The position numbers and the translations under genes are program-made. Under the pieces are notes generated by a model. That model made no database searches, was not told the origin of the DNA, and worked only from the letters and a program-made list of their open reading frames with translations. Below, piece by piece: positions 45,077 to 53,375 of a stretch of 64,000 bases of DNA (position 1 is the stretch's first letter; the number at the start of each line of letters is the position of its first letter). Source of the DNA: Candidatus Aalborgiella aggregata (GTDB lineage Bacteria > Pseudomonadota > Gammaproteobacteria > Burkholderiales > Burkholderiaceae_C); NCBI GenBank assembly GCA_016705065.1, contig JADIYY010000004.1:136192-200191 (forward strand), written 5' to 3'.

Positions 45077-45997
45077 ATGCCATATATGTCCAGAAATGCT
45101 ATAAAATTCATAGCAACTCAGGCAATAAATACGCTGGCTATAGCCTGTTTTTTCATAATTTCTGGATGTGCAACCCGTCCCAACGCGCACCCGCATGACC
45201 CATGGGAATCGTACAACCGAGGTGTTGCCACATTCAATGATGAAATTGACGCCATTATTGCGAAGCCTTTGGCCACTGCGTATCAAAAGTTTGTTCCCAA
45301 CCTGGTGCAAACCGGTATCCATAATTTCTTTAGCAATCTCGCTGACCCATGGACAGCCATCAACAGCGTGCTGCAACTCAAACCACAAGATGCGGTAGAG
45401 AGTGCCTTTCGTTTTGGGATCAATACATTTCTAGGATTTGGTGGCGTTTTAGATATCGCCAGCGAAATGCGCATAGAAAAACACAAATCAGATTTTGGAC
45501 ACACCTTGGGGTATTGGGGCGTTGGGCCTGGGCCCTATTTGGTCATACCGTTTTTAGGACCCTCGACATTCCGCGACACAGTTGCTTCTACTTTGATTGC
45601 CAAAGGGGACTTGGTTTGGCAATTAGACAAAGTATCACAAAGAAATTCGTTGTATGGACTGCGATTGCTGGATCAACGTGCCAATGTGATGCGCAACACC
45701 AATGTGCTAGAAGCAGTGGCGCTTGATAAGTACACTTTCACACGGGATATCTTTTTGCAAATCCGACGCAACGAGGTATTTGATGGCAATCCACCAGAAG
45801 AAGCCGCACCTTTGACAGAACCAGAACCGAAACCTGGATCACAGGCACCCCTTTCTGACGAAAAACCTGAACCAAGGTATGATCTGGAACCCGCTAAAGC
45901 CGAAGTCACTGAATCCGCTGAACCAGCCAATCCGACCGAAGCCAAGCAGAAGGACAAATCTGAGACCCCGACGCTTATAGAAAAGCCTGTCAACTAA
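45077..45997 (+). CDS. mlaA: MlaA (VacJ) outer-membrane lipoprotein
   Basis: Outer-membrane lipoprotein that removes mislocalised phospholipids from the outer leaflet and passes them to MlaC. From the ATG at 45077 it has 306 residues; 45086 is an equal alternative. The lipobox is IISGC with C31 as the lipidated residue. The mature part is a clear MlaA domain: DPWESYNRGVATFND, NLADPWTAINSVLQ, GFGGVLDIASEM and DFGHTLGYWGVGPGPYLVIP, followed by an acidic Pro/Glu-rich tail. Nearly all of the signal peptide (residues about 7-29) is encoded by the dispersed palindromic element. No Shine-Dalgarno is visible. Confidence 0.93.
   Translation: MPYMSRNAIKFIATQAINTLAIACFFIISGCATRPNAHPHDPWESYNRGVATFNDEIDAIIAKPLATAYQKFVPNLVQTGIHNFFSNLADPWTAINSVLQLKPQDAVESAFRFGINTFLGFGGVLDIASEMRIEKHKSDFGHTLGYWGVGPGPYLVIPFLGPSTFRDTVASTLIAKGDLVWQLDKVSQRNSLYGLRLLDQRANVMRNTNVLEAVALDKYTFTRDIFLQIRRNEVFDGNPPEEAAPLTEPEPKPGSQAPLSDEKPEPRYDLEPAKAEVTESAEPANPTEAKQKDKSETPTLIEKPVN
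45097..45163 (+). repeat. Dispersed ~67-bp palindromic element, copy E (mlaA signal peptide)
   Basis: Full-length copy: TGCTATAAAATTCATAGCA hairpin, ACTCAGGCAATAAATACGC, TGGCTATAGCCTG, TTTTTTCATAATTTCTG. It ends one codon before the lipobox Gly-Cys. Two stops expected from intergenic copies are absent: TAG reads CAG and TGA reads TGT. Confidence 0.85.
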
Positions 45998-46040
45998 AAT
46001 GGTGTCCTCCCAATTCGATACCAAAACGTTATTGAACAGC

Positions 46041-46065
46041 GGTTATAGCCGCCTGTGTATTTTTA
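46041..46065 (-). repeat. Possible degenerate remnant of the palindromic element upstream of mlaC
   Basis: GGTTATAGCCGCCTGTGTAT followed by TTTTA resembles, with gaps, the reverse-complement core GGCTATAGCCGGCGTATATA of copy G. The outer hairpin is missing. It lies 12 nt before the mlaC start. Weak similarity only. Confidence 0.25.
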
Positions 46066-46076
46066 GAAAGCAAACC

Positions 46077-46727
46077 ATGATATTTCAGTCCAATCGACGC
46101 ACATTCGTCGCACAAATCGCCAGTTTTGTAACTGCTGCGAGTGCCTTGAGCTTTTCGAATATTGCTTTTGCGGCGGATGAGGCAGCAGATGCTTTCATCA
46201 AACGCGTGTCAGATGAAGTCACGGAAACCATCAAAAATGACAAAGCGATACAAGGTGGTGATTTAAACAAGTTGTATGCCTTGGTCGACGCTAAGGTCAT
46301 ACCGCATGTCAATTTCAAGCGCATGACAGCTTCAGCAGTCGGCCCAGCTTGGCTAAAAGCGACACCCGACCAACAAAAGCAATTGCAAGATGAATTCAAA
46401 ACATTGCTTCTGCGAATTTATGCTGGAGCTTTGACTGAAATTAACGATAAAACCATTTCATACAAACCCTTGCGCGCCAACCCAGATGACATGGAGGTGG
46501 TCGTCCGCAGTGAAGTGCGTGGAAAAGGTGAGCCCATTCAGTTGGACTATCGTTTGGAAAAAACCCCAGGCATTGGCGCTGGCTGGCGAATTTACAACAT
46601 GAATGTCATGGGTGTTTGGCTGATGGAAACTTACCGCAGCCAATTTTCACAGCAAATCAACGCCAGTGGTATTGATGGCTTGATCTCGAGCTTGAAATCC
46701 ACCAATCAGAAATTGGCAAAGAAGTAA
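46077..46727 (+). CDS. mlaC: Mla periplasmic phospholipid carrier MlaC
   Basis: Soluble shuttle between MlaA-porin and MlaFEDB. From the ATG at 46077 (GAAAG upstream) it has 216 residues with a Sec signal ending NIAFAADE. Family features are VIPHVNFKRMTASAVGPAW, FKTLLLRIYAGAL and LDYRLEKTPGIGAGWRIYNMNVMGVWLMETYRSQF (tail of the lipid-binding NTF2-like fold). An upstream in-frame start at 45999 would overlap the previous stop region and mask the signal peptide. Confidence 0.95.
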   Translation: MIFQSNRRTFVAQIASFVTAASALSFSNIAFAADEAADAFIKRVSDEVTETIKNDKAIQGGDLNKLYALVDAKVIPHVNFKRMTASAVGPAWLKATPDQQKQLQDEFKTLLLRIYAGALTEINDKTISYKPLRANPDDMEVVVRSEVRGKGEPIQLDYRLEKTPGIGAGWRIYNMNVMGVWLMETYRSQFSQQINASGIDGLISSLKSTNQKLAKK

Positions 46728-46769
46728 GAGTCGTATAAGTGCCATTCTGTGTCAAATTAAACTGTAAGA

Positions 46770-47069
46770 ATGACTGAAGCGATGACCAACGCAGCGCCAG
46801 AAGCTCTGATTTTCCCCGACACCGTGACGCACAACGAGGCATCAGGATGTCTGGATTTATTGCGGTCGGGTGCGCAATCTTGGCAAGGCAACGATGTCCG
46901 AATTGACGCATCTGCGCTCAATAAATTCGACTCTTCTGCATTGGCTGTTTTGCTGCAAATTAAAAGAGAAGTACAGTCTCTGGGCAAAAATCTCACCATT
47001 TTGGGTCTGCCCAAGCAACTCCAAGAATTGGCTAATTTATACGGCATTCAAAGCGTTTTAGAAAACTGA
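46770..47069 (+). CDS. mlaB: Mla STAS-domain protein MlaB
   Basis: Cytoplasmic STAS-domain subunit that stabilises MlaF. The 99 residues carry the STAS core VRIDASALNKFDSSALAVLLQIKRE, including the conserved D-S-S, and KNLTILGLPKQLQELANLYGI. Located between mlaC and ibaG as in many proteobacteria. Confidence 0.9.
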   Translation: MTEAMTNAAPEALIFPDTVTHNEASGCLDLLRSGAQSWQGNDVRIDASALNKFDSSALAVLLQIKREVQSLGKNLTILGLPKQLQELANLYGIQSVLEN

Positions 47070-47115
47070 AGTCGTTTGAATAAGGCGACTAACAATCATC
47101 AATTGAGGAAATGAA

Positions 47116-47364
47116 ATGACCGCTGACGAGCTCAAATCCATCATCACGACTGGATTGCCATGCGACCATATTGCGCTAGAGGGTGATGGGCGGCATTGGT
47201 ATGCCACCATCGTTTCATCTGCGTTTGATGGCAAACGCTTGATTCAACGACATCAACAAGTCTATGCCACCTTGGGTAAGAAAATTCAAACAGACGAGGT
47301 GCATGCCTTGTCAATGAAGACTTTTACGCCAGCTGAGTGGCAATCGCAATCATCACACGCTTAA
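47116..47364 (+). CDS. ibaG: BolA-family protein IbaG
   Basis: BolA-like protein that can bind monothiol glutaredoxins and Fe-S clusters. The 82 residues match IbaG/YrbA: LPCDHIALEGDGRHWYATIVSSAFDGKRLIQRHQQVYATLG with the conserved His. Position between mlaB and murA is conserved in proteobacteria. GAGGAAATGAA provides a ribosome site. Confidence 0.93.
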   Translation: MTADELKSIITTGLPCDHIALEGDGRHWYATIVSSAFDGKRLIQRHQQVYATLGKKIQTDEVHALSMKTFTPAEWQSQSSHA

Positions 47365-47398
47365 AAAGCCCGTACACAACAACATTTGAAAGTTCTCC

Positions 47399-48694
47399 TT
47401 GGATAAGTTAAGAATCACTGGCGGGATGCCATTAAACGGTGAGGTGCAAATTTCAGGCGCCAAAAATGCTGCCTTACCTGAACTCTGCGCAGCTTTATTG
47501 ACTGCAGAACCTGTCACATTGCAGAACGTACCTGGCTTGCATGACGTCGCGACCATGCTCAAATTGATTCGCAATATGGGTGTCACTGCTGAACGTGAAG
47601 TCAATCAGGCAGCTGGTGCAGAAATAGGTGTAGGTGCGATTCGCATTGATGCAAGTGCATTGACAGTCACAGAAGCACCCTACGATTTGGTAAAAACCAT
47701 GCGTGCTTCTGTTTTAGCTCTGGGCCCTTTATTGGCGCGCTTTGGTAAAGCCACCGTGTCATTGCCTGGCGGCTGTGCCATTGGTTCGCGTCCTGTTGAC
47801 CAACACATCAAAGGTCTGCAAGCCATGGGTGCGCATATCGTGGTCGAACACGGCTACATTTTGGCTTCTTTACCCGAAGGAAAAACCCGCATGCAAGGTG
47901 CGCACATCACTACCGACATGGTGACAGTGACAGGCACAGAAAATTTCATGATGGCGGCCTGTTTGGCTGAAGGTGAAACCGTTTTAGAAAACGCCGCACA
48001 GGAACCTGAAATCACCGATTTGGCCGAGATGCTGATCAAGATGGGGGCCAAAATTGAAGGCCAAGGCACACGGCGCATCAAAATCACCGGTGTTGAAAAA
48101 CTACATGGCTGTAACCACCAAGTTGTTGCCGACCGCATTGAGGCCGGCACATTTTTATGCGCCGTCGCTGCCACGGGCGGGGACGTGGTGTTGAAACATG
48201 GTCGTGTTGAACACTTGGATGCCGTGATTGACAAGCTTCGCGAAGCTGGCGTTACCGTTGAAGCCTTGACAGACGGCATTCATGTTCAGTCGCATGGTCG
48301 CCTTAAAGCACAAGGATTTCGCACCACTGAATACCCGGGTTTTCCGACCGATATGCAAGCGCAATTCATGGCATTGAACGCGGTGTCAGAGGGAGCCTCT
48401 AAAGTGACTGAAACGATTTTTGAAAACCGTTTCATGCATGTCAATGAATTGGTGCGCTTGGGTGCACACATACAAATTGATGGCAAAACCGCTTTGGTAG
48501 ATGGTGTCACGCAGCTTTCCGGCGCAACCGTGCAAGCCACTGATTTGCGTGCTTCTGCTTGCTTGGTGATTGCTGGTTTGGTTGCCGATGGGGAAACCAC
48601 CATTGAACGCATTTATCATTTAGACCGCGGTTACGACCAAATGGAAATCAAGTTACGCGGATTGGGTGCCAAGATTGAGCGACTTAAAGAATAA
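47399..48694 (+). CDS. murA: UDP-N-acetylglucosamine 1-carboxyvinyltransferase MurA
   Basis: First committed step of peptidoglycan synthesis: adds enolpyruvate from PEP to UDP-GlcNAc, the fosfomycin target. The 431 residues begin MDKLRITGGMPLNGEVQISG with the catalytic Lys in SGAKNAALPEL. The fosfomycin-reactive Cys lies in LPGGCAIGSRPVDQHIKGL. C-terminal RLGAHIQIDGKTALV and LDRGYDQMEIKLRGLGAKIE complete the fold. The start codon is TTG. The 3' end overlaps the next gene by 29 nt. Confidence 0.96.
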   Translation: MDKLRITGGMPLNGEVQISGAKNAALPELCAALLTAEPVTLQNVPGLHDVATMLKLIRNMGVTAEREVNQAAGAEIGVGAIRIDASALTVTEAPYDLVKTMRASVLALGPLLARFGKATVSLPGGCAIGSRPVDQHIKGLQAMGAHIVVEHGYILASLPEGKTRMQGAHITTDMVTVTGTENFMMAACLAEGETVLENAAQEPEITDLAEMLIKMGAKIEGQGTRRIKITGVEKLHGCNHQVVADRIEAGTFLCAVAATGGDVVLKHGRVEHLDAVIDKLREAGVTVEALTDGIHVQSHGRLKAQGFRTTEYPGFPTDMQAQFMALNAVSEGASKVTETIFENRFMHVNELVRLGAHIQIDGKTALVDGVTQLSGATVQATDLRASACLVIAGLVADGETTIERIYHLDRGYDQMEIKLRGLGAKIERLKE

Positions 48695-50360
48695 CCAACG
48701 TCGGCAATTCAGGCTTGCACCTTGGCAAGCTGTACTTTTACTGAGTCTCTATATCGGCATCGTCTTGAACGGTGCTGTTTTCTTTCGGCGTTTTACCGAT
48801 CTGGGAACTAACCATGCCAGCAGCAGTTTCGTTTTGGCCGAACTGGTTTTGGTCTTTGCCTTCACCGTTTTCTTGATCAGTCTGGTTGACTTGACTGGCA
48901 AGTGGTTGGCACGCACCCTCATCACATTGTTGTTAATCATTTCCGTCTTGGCCAGCTATTACATGACGGTTTTCAATGTTGTCATAGGCTATGGCGTGGT
49001 ACAAGCTGTGCTAACAACCGATGTAGATTTATCCAAAGAAGCCGTTGGTATGGGTTTGTTGATATGGTTTGCGGCCTTGGCTTTGCTGCCTTTGTTTTTG
49101 TGGTGGCGCTACGTACATGTTGCGAGAAATAGTCCTGCTGCAGACACTGCTCGATTCAAACCTATTGCAGGTAAATTGATATTCATCGCCATTTTTGCCA
49201 GCATTGCCGCGCTGTTGGCGCAGCGCATGAACACATCAGCAACGGGGCAAGCTGGTGTCGGCCAAGATATTGGCCAAGCCAATTTGGTGGCACACAGTTA
49301 TGTGCCCAGCAATTGGGTGGCTGGTTTGGGTATGTCCGCATCCAGCAGTTGGGATGAATGGCGTGTCAATGCTGATAAGCATTCGCCAGCAGATCAATTT
49401 CAGTACAGCCTGAATGCCGACGCGAGTGATGCGTTTGTGGTCATGGTGATTGGCGAATCGGCGCGTTCTGGTAATTTTGGCTTGTTGGGCTATGAGCGAC
49501 CCACCACTCCCTTATTGGCTACCACCAAAAATTTGATTGCATTCAACGGTACATCGTGCAACACGTCGACCAAATTGTCCTTGCAGTGCATGTTTGTTCG
49601 TCCATCGGCTGTGATTGATCACGGATTGCAAGCGCCAGAAGTACGCGAAGACACGGTATTTTCGGTTTTTCGAAAACTCGGTTTCACCTCTGAGTTGTTT
49701 GCCATGCAATCTGAAGTTTGGTTTTACAACAGTCTCAAACCCAATCATTACAAAATTCGCGAAGTCATTGCCGCAGACGATGCCAACCGTAACCAGCCTG
49801 TGCTCGATTCTTTTTTAGAAACTGAATTGAATTCCTCGGTTGCCAAGCACACCAAAGGTCGTCACATCGTGGTCTTGCACACCAAAGGCTCGCACTTCAA
49901 TTACACCAGCCGCTACCCACGTGAATTTGCCAAATACCAACCTGAATGCGAAGGTGTAGATGGTGCTTGCAGCAAAGCTCAATTGATCAATTCCTACGAC
50001 AACAGCATTTTGTATACCGATGCATTTTTGGCCCGCATCATCAGCAGCTTGAAAGACAAAAAAGCGATTTTGATTTACACCTCAGACCATGGTGAATCCA
50101 TCGACGAAAACCGCCATTTTCACGCCACGCCTAAACCTTTGGCACCCATCGAACAACTGCAAGTTCCCCTTTTATTTTGGGCCTCTGACGCCTATTTGAC
50201 CCACCCCGCTCGTCAAAAAGCATTCACCCAATTGCAAACGGCCGCCAAATCCCCACCTACAGGTGTGGGACATGCGAATTTGTTTGATTCCTTGTTGGGA
50301 TGCCTAGGTGTGAGCTCCAACAATGGCGGCATCGACGACAAGTACAATCTATGCCATTGA
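48666..50360 (+). CDS. Phosphoethanolamine transferase-like sulfatase-fold membrane enzyme (EptA family)
   Basis: Predicted inner-membrane enzyme that decorates lipid A or related glycans with phosphoethanolamine. The 564 residues have five N-terminal membrane helices and a periplasmic alkaline-phosphatase-fold domain. Metal and nucleophile motifs are VMVIGESARSGNFGLLGYERPTTP, TSCNTSTKLSLQCMF (candidate nucleophilic Thr), HIVVLHTKGSH and YTSDHGESIDENRHFHATP. The GTG start at 48666 overlaps murA; a TTG at 48675 is an alternative. It sits between murA and hisG. Family assignment is firm; the acceptor is not known. Confidence 0.9.
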   Translation: MPRLSDLKNNQRRQFRLAPWQAVLLLSLYIGIVLNGAVFFRRFTDLGTNHASSSFVLAELVLVFAFTVFLISLVDLTGKWLARTLITLLLIISVLASYYMTVFNVVIGYGVVQAVLTTDVDLSKEAVGMGLLIWFAALALLPLFLWWRYVHVARNSPAADTARFKPIAGKLIFIAIFASIAALLAQRMNTSATGQAGVGQDIGQANLVAHSYVPSNWVAGLGMSASSSWDEWRVNADKHSPADQFQYSLNADASDAFVVMVIGESARSGNFGLLGYERPTTPLLATTKNLIAFNGTSCNTSTKLSLQCMFVRPSAVIDHGLQAPEVREDTVFSVFRKLGFTSELFAMQSEVWFYNSLKPNHYKIREVIAADDANRNQPVLDSFLETELNSSVAKHTKGRHIVVLHTKGSHFNYTSRYPREFAKYQPECEGVDGACSKAQLINSYDNSILYTDAFLARIISSLKDKKAILIYTSDHGESIDENRHFHATPKPLAPIEQLQVPLLFWASDAYLTHPARQKAFTQLQTAAKSPPTGVGHANLFDSLLGCLGVSSNNGGIDDKYNLCH

Positions 50361-50420
50361 TTGTCTGTATTGAATTGGAGTTTTTATTTTGACTAAGCTC
50401 GCGCTACGGGGAGTACGAAT

Positions 50421-51059
50421 TTGATTACGCTTGCGCTATCAAAAGGCCGCATTTTCGAAGAAACCTTGCCGCTCTTGAAAGCCGCAGGGATTGAGGTCTT
50501 GGAAGATCCGGAAAAATCGCGCAAGTTGATTTTGACGACCAACCAACCTGATGTACGGGTGCTGGTGGTGCGCGCAACCGATGTGCCAACCTATGTGCAA
50601 TACGGCGGTGCCGACATGGGTATCACTGGTAAAGACACACTCTTAGAACATGGCAGCCAAGGTTTGTACACACCGTTGGACTTGCAAATCGCCAAATGCC
50701 GAATCAGCGTTGCTGTCAAAGCAGACTTTGATTACGCCGCAGCTGTCAAGCGCGGTAGTCGCCTCAAAGTGGCCACCAAATACGTTGCGATAGCGCGCGA
50801 GTTTTTCGCCAGCAAGGGCGTGCACGTCGATTTGATTAAGCTCTACGGCAGCATGGAACTGGCCCCGCTGGTTGGCATGGCCGATGCGATTGTCGATTTG
50901 GTTTCCACAGGCAACACCCTCAAAGCCAATCACTTGGTTGAGGTGGAACACATCATGGACATCAGCTCGCGCTTGGTCGTCAACCAAGCCGCACTGAAAC
51001 TCAAACAAGCTCCGATTCGCGCCATCATTGATTCGTTTGCGGGGGCGATTGGTAAATAA
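50421..51059 (+). CDS. hisG: ATP phosphoribosyltransferase HisG (short form)
   Basis: First enzyme of histidine biosynthesis: ATP plus PRPP to PR-ATP. The 212 residues match the short HisG form, which normally needs HisZ. Motifs are ALSKGRIFEETLPLLKAAGI, GITGKDTLLE and the PRPP loop MADAIVDLVSTGNTLKAN. The start is TTG with GGGGAG upstream. The stop overlaps the hisD start by one base. No hisZ is visible here. Confidence 0.95.
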   Translation: MITLALSKGRIFEETLPLLKAAGIEVLEDPEKSRKLILTTNQPDVRVLVVRATDVPTYVQYGGADMGITGKDTLLEHGSQGLYTPLDLQIAKCRISVAVKADFDYAAAVKRGSRLKVATKYVAIAREFFASKGVHVDLIKLYGSMELAPLVGMADAIVDLVSTGNTLKANHLVEVEHIMDISSRLVVNQAALKLKQAPIRAIIDSFAGAIGK

Positions 51060-52381
51060 TGGCTATGAATTTGCGAGCGACACCTGCACAGTTATCAACG
51101 GCTAACGCCTCCTTTGAAGCCGATTTCAAAGCACGCCTGCATTGGTCTGCTGAAACCGATGCGGGAATTGAAGACGTGGTGGCCAATATTTTGCGCGATG
51201 TGCAAACGCGTGGCGATGCGGCAGTGCTGGAATATACCAACCGTTTCGATGGCTTGAACGCGACATCGGTTGCTTCTTTGGAATTGACACAAACCGAACT
51301 CAAAGCCGCCTTTGACGCCATCCCTGCAGACCAACGCGATGCCCTGCAAGCCGCCACCAAGCGCGTTCGCAGTTACCACGAAGCACAAAAAAAAGCCAAC
51401 GGTGAGAGCTGGAGTTACCGCGACGAAGCGGGCTCATTACTGGGTCAAAAAGTCACGCCGCTGGACCGCGTCGGCATCTACGTCCCAGGTGGCAAAGCCA
51501 CTTACCCATCCAGCGTGCTGATGAACGCCATCCCTGCGCATGTGGCGGGTGTGGAAGAAATCATCATGGTGGTTCCCACACCAAAGGGTGAAAAAAACCT
51601 CATGGTATTGGCCGCCGCCTACATCGCCGGTGTCAGCCGCGCTTTCACCATCGGTGGCGCACAAGCGGTGGCGGCTCTGGCCTACGGCACAGCCACCATT
51701 CCTAAAGTGGATAAAATCACTGGCCCCGGCAACGCCTATGTGGCCGCTGCCAAGCGCCGCGTATTTGGCATCGTGGGCATCGACATGATCGCAGGTCCGA
51801 GTGAAATCTTGGTGTTAGCCGACGGCAGCACCCCGCCTGACTGGGTGGCGATGGATTTGTTCAGCCAAGCAGAACATGACGAGCTGGCGCAAAGCATTCT
51901 GCTCTGCCCAAACGCCGCGTACATCGCCCAAGTGCAGGAATCCATCAATCGTCTGTTGCCCGACATGCCCCGCGCCGCCATCATCGCCAAATCGCTGAAC
52001 GACCGTGGTGCGTTGATTTTGACGCGCAGCATGGAAGAAGCCTGTGACATCAGCAACCGAATCGCCCCTGAACATTTGGAAGTCTCCAGCCGCGACCCGC
52101 ACCGCTGGGAGCCCATGCTGAAACACGCTGGCGCAATTTTCTTGGGTGCTTTCACCAGCGAATCTTTGGGCGACTATTGCGCCGGCCCCAACCATGTGCT
52201 GCCCACATCAGGCACTGCACGTTTCAGCAGTCCGCTAGGCGTATACGACTTTCAAAAGCGCAGCAGCATCATTGAAGTCAGCGAAGCTGGTGCGCAAGAA
52301 CTGGGCAAGATTGCCTCGGTCTTAGCACACGGCGAAGGCTTGCAAGCGCATGCCAGAGCAGCCGAGCTGCGTCTGCGATAA
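51059..52381 (+). CDS. hisD: Histidinol dehydrogenase
   Basis: Zinc- and NAD-dependent final enzyme of histidine synthesis, oxidising L-histidinol to L-histidine. The 440 residues have VGIYVPGGKATYPSSVLMNAIPA, KITGPGNAYVAAAKRRVFG, GIDMIAGPSEILVLAD, and QAEHDELAQSILL with catalytic/zinc residues. ISNRIAPEHLE and LPTSGTARFSSPLGVYDF follow. An internal ATG two codons on is an alternative. No other his genes follow, so the his operon is split after hisD in this genome. Confidence 0.96.
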   Translation: MAMNLRATPAQLSTANASFEADFKARLHWSAETDAGIEDVVANILRDVQTRGDAAVLEYTNRFDGLNATSVASLELTQTELKAAFDAIPADQRDALQAATKRVRSYHEAQKKANGESWSYRDEAGSLLGQKVTPLDRVGIYVPGGKATYPSSVLMNAIPAHVAGVEEIIMVVPTPKGEKNLMVLAAAYIAGVSRAFTIGGAQAVAALAYGTATIPKVDKITGPGNAYVAAAKRRVFGIVGIDMIAGPSEILVLADGSTPPDWVAMDLFSQAEHDELAQSILLCPNAAYIAQVQESINRLLPDMPRAAIIAKSLNDRGALILTRSMEEACDISNRIAPEHLEVSSRDPHRWEPMLKHAGAIFLGAFTSESLGDYCAGPNHVLPTSGTARFSSPLGVYDFQKRSSIIEVSEAGAQELGKIASVLAHGEGLQAHARAAELRLR

Positions 52382-52529
52382 CTTACGGCAGAGATGCGTT
52401 TACTTCCGAGAAAAGTTTGACCTGATTCATATTTGAAATTCAACGTTTGCTGTAGCGTTTTGCTTGGAACTGCCAAGCTTGCAATTGACTTAATGCGCAC
52501 CATATAAGTCGAATAAGGAGTCAAACAAC

Positions 52530-53279
52530 ATGATATTCAAACAACTGTTCGACACTGTATCCAGCACCTACACCTACCTTTTGGCGTGCGAAGCGACTGG
52601 GCAGGCCATTTTGATTGACCCTGTGTTGCCTGAATGGGAACGTGATTTGGCGGAAATCAACAAACGTGGCTTAAAACTGGCCTACACCGTTGAAACCCAC
52701 ATCCATGCCGATCACATCAGCTCCGCACTGAAATTGAGTCAAATGACGGGCAGCAAAATTGCAGGCCCTGCATTGGATGCTTTGCCCTGCACGCAAGTTG
52801 GGCTGGAAGATGGCGTTCCCCTCCAATTTGGCAGTCTTGAACTACAAGCCATTCACACCCCAGGCCATACCAACAACCATTTTGCCTACACCTGCCAAGG
52901 CCGTTTGTTCAGCGGCGATGCTTTGATGATTGAAGCCTGTGGTCGAACCGATTTTCAAAGTGGCGACCCTGCAGCTTTGTACCATTCGGTGCGTGGCAAG
53001 TTGTTTGCATTGGACGACGACACATTGGTCTACCCCGGTCACGATTACAAGCTTCGCAGCGTCAGCACCATAGGCCAAGAAAAACGTTTAAACCCACGCT
53101 TGGGTGGTGACAGGAAACTCGAAGATTTTGTCGACATGATGAACAAACTCAATCTGGCCTACCCCAAATTCATCGACTATGCTGTGCCTGGCAATTTGGC
53201 ATGTGGTGTGTGTCCGAACGACATCCCAGATAACTTGCAACAGTATTGCATCCAAATGGCCGAAACCATACAAGGTTAA
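52530..53279 (+). CDS. MBL-fold hydrolase, ETHE1-like persulfide dioxygenase
   Basis: Likely oxidises glutathione persulfide to sulfite in sulfide detoxification. The 249 residues match the ETHE1/Blh group: FDTVSSTYTYLLACEATGQAILIDPV, metal motif THIHADHISS, HTPGHTNNHFAY, FSGDALMIEACGRTDFQ and YPGHDY. The C-terminal GNLACGVCPNDIP region is frequent in bacterial members. AAGGAG precedes the ATG. It stands alone after hisD; no rhodanese or regulator is adjacent. Confidence 0.9.
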   Translation: MIFKQLFDTVSSTYTYLLACEATGQAILIDPVLPEWERDLAEINKRGLKLAYTVETHIHADHISSALKLSQMTGSKIAGPALDALPCTQVGLEDGVPLQFGSLELQAIHTPGHTNNHFAYTCQGRLFSGDALMIEACGRTDFQSGDPAALYHSVRGKLFALDDDTLVYPGHDYKLRSVSTIGQEKRLNPRLGGDRKLEDFVDMMNKLNLAYPKFIDYAVPGNLACGVCPNDIPDNLQQYCIQMAETIQG

Positions 53280-53295
53280 TTCACAGCGTATCAAA

Positions 53296-53363
53296 TGCTA
53301 TAAATAAAATAGCACACTAGGAAATAAATACGCCGGCTACAGCCTGATTTTTCATATATTTAT
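53296..53363 (+). repeat. Dispersed ~67-bp palindromic element, copy F (intergenic)
   Basis: Full-length copy: TGCTATAAATAAAATAGCA, CACTAGGAAATAAATACGCC, GGCTACAGCCTGATTTTTC, ATATATTTAT. It lies between the convergent persulfide-dioxygenase-like gene and purM, 16 nt and 12 nt from their stops. Confidence 0.88.
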
Positions 53364-53375
53364 GACGAATAGGCG

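Noticed and set aside
52480..52515. TTGACT followed by TATAAG upstream of the persulfide-dioxygenase-like gene as a sigma-70 promoter.
   Set aside because: The spacing is only 12 bp; an alternative TTGCAA gives 18 bp but is weak. Not enough to call.
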